NCBI GenBank assembly: GCA_026196955.1
Contig: JAPHTO010000037.1
Location: 1-64,000 of the forward strand
Reading direction: 5' to 3'
DNA length: 64,000 nucleotides
Source of the DNA: Colwellia sp.
GTDB lineage: Bacteria; Pseudomonadota; Gammaproteobacteria; Enterobacterales; Alteromonadaceae
The position numbers and the translations under genes were made by a program. The number at the start of each line of letters is the position of its first letter. Position 1 is the first letter of the stretch. Below are positions 59,010 through 64,000 of this stretch, piece by piece. Under the pieces are notes generated by a model. It made no database searches, was not told the DNA's origin, and saw nothing but the letters and a program-made list of their open reading frames with translations.

Positions 59010-62000
59010 ATGTTGAAATCAGTTGTTAGCTGGTCAGTTAATAATGTCCTGTTAGTGATCATTATATTAATAGGCATTAGTATCAGTAGTGCGTTTGTTA
59101 TTCCAAGATTAAACCTTGATGCTTTTCCTGATGTCACTAATGTTCAGGTGGCTATCAATACCGAAGCCCCGGGGCTTGCGGCACAAGAAGTGGAGCAATT
59201 AATTACCTTCCCCATCGAGGCGGTAATGTATGCCCTGCCTGATGTAAAGCAAGTACGCTCTATTTCTAAAACAGGCTTATCTGGAATTACCGTGGTGTTT
59301 AAGGAAGGTACAGATATTTACTTTGCTCGCCAGTTAGTTTTTGAGCGTTTGCAAGCTGCGAAGGAATTGATCCCTGCTGGCATTGCAGTGCCTGAAATTG
59401 GGCCTAACACTTCTGGCTTAGGACAGGTTTATCAGTACTTACTTACTGCAAAACCTAACTCGGGCTTTGATACTATGTCACTGCGCAGTCTCAATGATTA
59501 CCTTGTTAAGCTGTTGTTGATGCCAGTAGATGGCGTGACAGAAGTACTTTCTTTTGGTGGTGATGTTAAGCAGTATCAGGTCAATATTAATCCTTCTCGC
59601 TTACTGGCTTATGAATTAAGTCAGCAAGCAGTGATGTCAGCTATTGAGGCTAATAATCAAAATGTTGGTGCTTGGTACCTTAATCGAGGTCAAGAGCAAT
59701 TAGTGATCCGTGGTATGGGCTGGTTAGATTCAGGCGAGTCGGCACTAACACAAATAGCGCAAATACCGTTAAAAACTATTGCTGGTGTTGTTGTAACTGT
59801 TGGAGACGTGGCTGATGTTAGCTTAGGCAGTGAAATACGCCAAGGTGCAGTCACTATGTCGCGTCGTGACGATAATGGTCAAGTACAAGCGCTGGGAGAA
59901 GTTCTTTCAGGCATAGTGTTAAAACGTATGGGGGCAAACACTAAAAGCACTATTGACGGTATTAAAGACAAAATAGCGATAATCAACCAGGCTCTACCCG
60001 AAGGTGTTGAGTTTGAAGTGCTTTATGATCAATCAGACTTAATTGCCAATGCTATCGAAACCGTGGTGAACGCCTTACTGTTGGCTTTTGTGTTTATCAT
60101 TATTGTCTTAGCACTTTTTTTGATGAATCTACCTGCAACAATACTCGTGCTGATCTCTATTCCTATTGCGATTGGCATGGCATTAATGGTGATGGCATTG
60201 CTGGGAGTATCGGCTAACCTCATGTCTTTAGGCGGTTTAGCCGTGGCAATTGGTATGTTGGTTGATGGCGCAGTCGTTATGGTTGAAAATATCTTTAAAC
60301 ATTTAACTAAAGCAGGAGCAGGTGATAAAGCGCTTACTGAGAGGGAAGTAAAGAGTCTGGTAAAGCAGGCGGCGCAGTCAGTGGCTCGGCCAATATTTTT
60401 CGCTAGCACCATCATTCTCGTGGTATTTTTGCCGTTATTTAGTTTTGAAGGTGTGGAGGCTAAATTATTTCAGCCGATGGCTATTAGTATTATGTTGGCA
60501 ATGGTAGCGGCATTATTTGTTGCACTAGTTATTGTGCCTGCATTGGCAAGTGTATTATTTAAAACAGGTATTAGGGTTGGCAATAACTCACTGCTTAATG
60601 GCTTGGAGAGGTTTTATAACAAGGTATTATCTCAAGCATTAACATGGAAAAAAACGGTTGTAGTTAGCGCTTTTACCTTGTTAATTGTTAGTTTAGCTTT
60701 AGTGCCTCAATTGGGTACTGAGTTTGTCCCTGAGCTAGAAGAAGGCACTATTAATTTAAGAGTGACGCTTGCTCCTTCAGCTAGCTTAGCAACAGCCCTT
60801 GATGTCGCGCCTAAATTAGAGAAAATATTACTTAATTTTCCTGAAGTGACCTATGCCTTAAGCCGGTTAGGACGTCCAGAAATTGGTGGCGATCCTGAGC
60901 CTGTTAACAATATTGAAATATATTTAGGCTTAAAGCCAATGAGTGAATGGCAAAGTGCCAACAATCGATATCAGTTGCAAGCGCAAATGTTAAATCAGCT
61001 TGAGCAATTCCCGGGCTTGTTGTTTAATTTCTCACAACCCATCGCTACCCGTGTTGATGAATTGCTGTCAGGTGTGAAAGCTCAACTGGCTATTAAGCTA
61101 TTCGGTAAAGATCTTGATGTACTTGCTAAAAAAGGGCAACAAATAGCGCAAGTTATTGGTGATGTTGAAGGTGCAAAAGATGTTGCTATGGAGCAAATAA
61201 CGGGGGAAGCGCAGTTGGTGATCACTCCGAAGCGTCGGCAATTATCACGTTATGGCGTATCGGTTGCTGAAGTTATGTCATTGGTCAGGGATGGTTTAGG
61301 AGGGAGTGCTGCAGGGCAAATTATTGATGGTAATGAGCGTTATGATATTTATGTACGCTTAGCGCCGAAATTTCGTCAAGATATATCTGCTATCAAAGAG
61401 CTACGCTTACGTTCTAAATCAGGAGCATGGCTACGTTTGGCCGATATTGCAGAAATCAATATTGCATCAGGCCCCCCGCAAGTAAGACGTGATGATGTGC
61501 AAAGACGTGTGGTGATTCAAGCCAATGTACAAGGGCGAGATATGGGCAGTGTTGTTGCTGATATTCAGTTAAAAATTGCTGAGAAAGTCACACTGCCTAG
61601 TGGTTATAGTGTACAAATTGGTGGTCAGTTTGAGTCACAACAGCGAGCACAACAACGTCTTGCTATCGTGGTGCCAATCTCTTTGTTATTAATTGCTTTG
61701 TTACTTTATTTAGCTTTTAGCTCTTTAGGTCAGGCATTGCTTATTTTAGTCAATGTGCCTTTAGCGATTATCGGTGGCATTGTTGCTTTGTATTGTTCAG
61801 GTCAATACCTTTCTGTGCCGGGATCTGTTGGCTTTATTACCTTATTTGGTGTTGCTGTACTCAATGGGGTTGTGATGGTGGAAAGTATTAATGCTCAGGT
61901 TAAGCAGCATATTATTGCAGGTTTTACCGTAAAAGATGCCATTTTTGCAGGAGCTAGTGCTCGATTAAGGCCAGTATTGATGACCGCACTAACCTCATTA

Positions 62001-62168
62001 CTGGGGTTAATACCTATGCTACTAGCTACAGGCGTTGGTGCTGAAATTCAAAAACCATTAGCAACAGTGATAGTCGGTGGTTTAGTCAGTGCTACTTTAT
62101 TAACTTTATTTGTGTTGCCGGTACTCTACCAAAGTTTCTCTAGAGCTAAGTTAGCAAAATATAGCTAG
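59010..62168 (+). CDS. Heavy-metal-type RND efflux permease (CzcA family)
   Basis: DAFPDVTNVQVAINTEAPGLAAQEVEQLITFPIE; LGGLAVAIGMLVDGAVVMVENIFKHL; 1050+ aa, 12 TM pattern. Confidence 0.95.
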   Translation: MLKSVVSWSVNNVLLVIIILIGISISSAFVIPRLNLDAFPDVTNVQVAINTEAPGLAAQEVEQLITFPIEAVMYALPDVKQVRSISKTGLSGITVVFKEGTDIYFARQLVFERLQAAKELIPAGIAVPEIGPNTSGLGQVYQYLLTAKPNSGFDTMSLRSLNDYLVKLLLMPVDGVTEVLSFGGDVKQYQVNINPSRLLAYELSQQAVMSAIEANNQNVGAWYLNRGQEQLVIRGMGWLDSGESALTQIAQIPLKTIAGVVVTVGDVADVSLGSEIRQGAVTMSRRDDNGQVQALGEVLSGIVLKRMGANTKSTIDGIKDKIAIINQALPEGVEFEVLYDQSDLIANAIETVVNALLLAFVFIIIVLALFLMNLPATILVLISIPIAIGMALMVMALLGVSANLMSLGGLAVAIGMLVDGAVVMVENIFKHLTKAGAGDKALTEREVKSLVKQAAQSVARPIFFASTIILVVFLPLFSFEGVEAKLFQPMAISIMLAMVAALFVALVIVPALASVLFKTGIRVGNNSLLNGLERFYNKVLSQALTWKKTVVVSAFTLLIVSLALVPQLGTEFVPELEEGTINLRVTLAPSASLATALDVAPKLEKILLNFPEVTYALSRLGRPEIGGDPEPVNNIEIYLGLKPMSEWQSANNRYQLQAQMLNQLEQFPGLLFNFSQPIATRVDELLSGVKAQLAIKLFGKDLDVLAKKGQQIAQVIGDVEGAKDVAMEQITGEAQLVITPKRRQLSRYGVSVAEVMSLVRDGLGGSAAGQIIDGNERYDIYVRLAPKFRQDISAIKELRLRSKSGAWLRLADIAEINIASGPPQVRRDDVQRRVVIQANVQGRDMGSVVADIQLKIAEKVTLPSGYSVQIGGQFESQQRAQQRLAIVVPISLLLIALLLYLAFSSLGQALLILVNVPLAIIGGIVALYCSGQYLSVPGSVGFITLFGVAVLNGVVMVESINAQVKQHIIAGFTVKDAIFAGASARLRPVLMTALTSLLGLIPMLLATGVGAEIQKPLATVIVGGLVSATLLTLFVLPVLYQSFSRAKLAKYS

Positions 62169-62243
62169 CAAAGTATGTACCCCTTATTAATATCCTGATA
62201 TGGTTTCTTTATCAATATTAAGGTATTAGTTAAGAGGAATGAC

Positions 62244-63092
62244 ATGGAACTGGCAATATATGAGTGTTTATCTGAGCAAGAGATCATAAGTAAAATTAAT
62301 GATAGAGAGTGTTTTAGTGCCACTATTCTAGGTGGCGCTTTTACCTTGAAAATTGAAAAATACTTACCTGCTATGTCGGCAGCTATTCATAATGGTGGTC
62401 AGTTAAGACCTGAACTAGTAGAAAATTGCTTGCTTGATCAATCGCAACGTTATTACGAAGAAGATCCACACACAGGAAGCTTTATCAGCGAACAAGCGAT
62501 CACCTTAATTGCTCATGACTCTCGTTATGAATATGATTTAAATCGCAACACTGATGAGTGTGTTTATGAAACTGCCTGGGGGGTTGATGTTTGGAAAGCC
62601 CCTCTGACACCTGAAGCAATCATGAAAAGCAAAGCTAAGCATGCACAGTTTTATCGTATTGTCGGTGCTATTGTTGAGGCTTTACAGGCTGATTTTGGCC
62701 AATGCATTGTTTATGATAATCATTCATACAACTATAAAAGGCATGAGCGTCAAGATTTACCGGTATTAAATCTTGGTACAACTTCTGTTAAAAGTGAGAA
62801 ATGGCGCCCGGTAATTGATAGTTGGTTAACTTGTTTACAAGCGATGAAAGTTGATGGCATAGAAGTGACAGCTGCTGAGAATGATATCTTCTTTGGTAAG
62901 GGCTATTTGGCTGCATTTTGTCATGGTAATTATGATAATGTTTTAGTGCTGGCTACCGAAGCCAAAAAAGTTTTTATGGATGAGCTTACCGGTTGTGCTG
63001 ATGATAAAGTATTGCCTTCGCTGCAACAGGCCTACAATGCAAGTATTAGGCAACATACTCAGTCTTATATCAATGAATATCATGGCAAGTAA
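62244..63092 (+). CDS. N-formylglutamate amidohydrolase-like protein
   Basis: SAAIHNGGQLRPELVENCLL, AHDSRYEYDLNR, YDNHSYNYKRH His/Asn/Arg motifs resemble the FGase family. Confidence 0.6.
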   Translation: MELAIYECLSEQEIISKINDRECFSATILGGAFTLKIEKYLPAMSAAIHNGGQLRPELVENCLLDQSQRYYEEDPHTGSFISEQAITLIAHDSRYEYDLNRNTDECVYETAWGVDVWKAPLTPEAIMKSKAKHAQFYRIVGAIVEALQADFGQCIVYDNHSYNYKRHERQDLPVLNLGTTSVKSEKWRPVIDSWLTCLQAMKVDGIEVTAAENDIFFGKGYLAAFCHGNYDNVLVLATEAKKVFMDELTGCADDKVLPSLQQAYNASIRQHTQSYINEYHGK

Positions 63093-63098
63093 CGCACA

Positions 63099-64000
63099 GT
63101 GAAATTACCTTCTTTTCGTACTCTTTTCCCCGCCGTTACCCTATGTTTATCCACTACATTGTTACTGACTGCTTGTGAGCAGCAAAAGACAGCGACTCGC
63201 TTACCAGCAAAAGCAGCTGTTTTAGATATTGATAGGGTGGTTAACTATTATGATATTAACCACCCTGTTATTGGGCGTAAGGGCATGGTGGTCAGTCAAA
63301 GTGAAATAGCCAGTAATATCGGCGCTGAAATACTACAACGTGGTGGTAATGCTGTTGATGCCGCTGTCGCGGTTGGCTTTGCGTTAGCGGTTGTTTTACC
63401 TAGAGCCGGTAATTTAACAGGTGGCGGTTTTATGCTCGTGCATTTACAAGAGCTCAATAAAACCATTGCGATTGATTATCGAGAAATGGCACCACTTGCC
63501 GCGGTTGAACATATGTTTATTGACAGCAAAGGTGACGTGGACAATGACAAGGCATTAGAAACTCTTGCCGCTGCAGGGGTGCCAGGCACTGTTGCTGGCT
63601 TTGAATACGCGCTGGAAAATTACGGCACAATGACGTTAAAGCAGTTGATAAAACCTGCCCTTGAAATAGCACAGCAAGGCTTCGTTGTTAACGATGATAT
63701 GGTGCGTATTGTTAAAAAAACACAAACGCTTTTACAGCAAAACAATGAAACTTGTCGGGTGTTTTTTAAGCAAGGTTGTCAACCATATCAAACAGGAGAG
63801 TTATTTAAACAGCCAGATTTAGCCACGACTTTACAGTATTTGAGCGAAGAGGGTGCTGACGGTTTTTATCAAGGGGATATTGCTAAAAAAATTGTCTTAG
63901 CAATGGAGCAGGGGCAAGGGTTGATCACCATAGAAGACTTACGCCGCTATCAAGTAAAAGAACTCGCTCCGATAAAGGGGCACTTTAATGGTTATGAAAT
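63099..64000 (+). CDS. ggt: Gamma-glutamyltransferase, truncated at window edge
   Basis: GTG start; lipoprotein-like signal (LLLTACEQ); GMVVSQSEIASNIGAEILQRGGNAVDAAVAVGFALAVVLPRAGNLTGGGFMLVHL...IDYREMAP. Confidence 0.9.
   Translation, partial: MKLPSFRTLFPAVTLCLSTTLLLTACEQQKTATRLPAKAAVLDIDRVVNYYDINHPVIGRKGMVVSQSEIASNIGAEILQRGGNAVDAAVAVGFALAVVLPRAGNLTGGGFMLVHLQELNKTIAIDYREMAPLAAVEHMFIDSKGDVDNDKALETLAAAGVPGTVAGFEYALENYGTMTLKQLIKPALEIAQQGFVVNDDMVRIVKKTQTLLQQNNETCRVFFKQGCQPYQTGELFKQPDLATTLQYLSEEGADGFYQGDIAKKIVLAMEQGQGLITIEDLRRYQVKELAPIKGHFNGYE

Overview
This 64 kb window looks like the replication-origin region of a marine gammaproteobacterium. Protein content and gene order suggest an Alteromonadales/Colwellia-like genome (inference, no database search run). 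Left part: LysM protein-def-fmt-rsmB-trkA, trkH, yigZ-like, pepQ-like, slt, tusA, lepB-like, glyQS, and gyrB-recF-dnaN-dnaA on the minus strand. After the dnaA/rpmH divergence: rpmH-rnpA-yidD-yidC-mnmE, a ~4.7 kb accessory block, mioC, a GATC/DnaA-box-rich AT-rich region (probable oriC), mnmG-rsmG-parA-parB, and the full atpIBEFHAGDC operon. Right part: HI0933-family flavoprotein, ferritin, YgjP-like, rsmJ, DNA glycosylase-like, prlC, a large propeller-PAS-GGDEF-EAL protein, gor, a CzcBA-type RND efflux pair, an N-formylglutamate-amidohydrolase-like protein and a truncated ggt. Main observations: (1) the mnmE-mioC block carries an integrase-less run of integron-type gene cassettes with attC-like sites (a CALIN-like array) next to the probable oriC; (2) two perfect 16-bp parS palindromes lie inside the recF coding sequence; (3) a diverged relic of a second yidD 3' end sits between yidD and yidC; (4) two GATC-dense, DnaA-box-containing regions lie about 10 kb apart. 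All homology calls are from reading the translated sequences.
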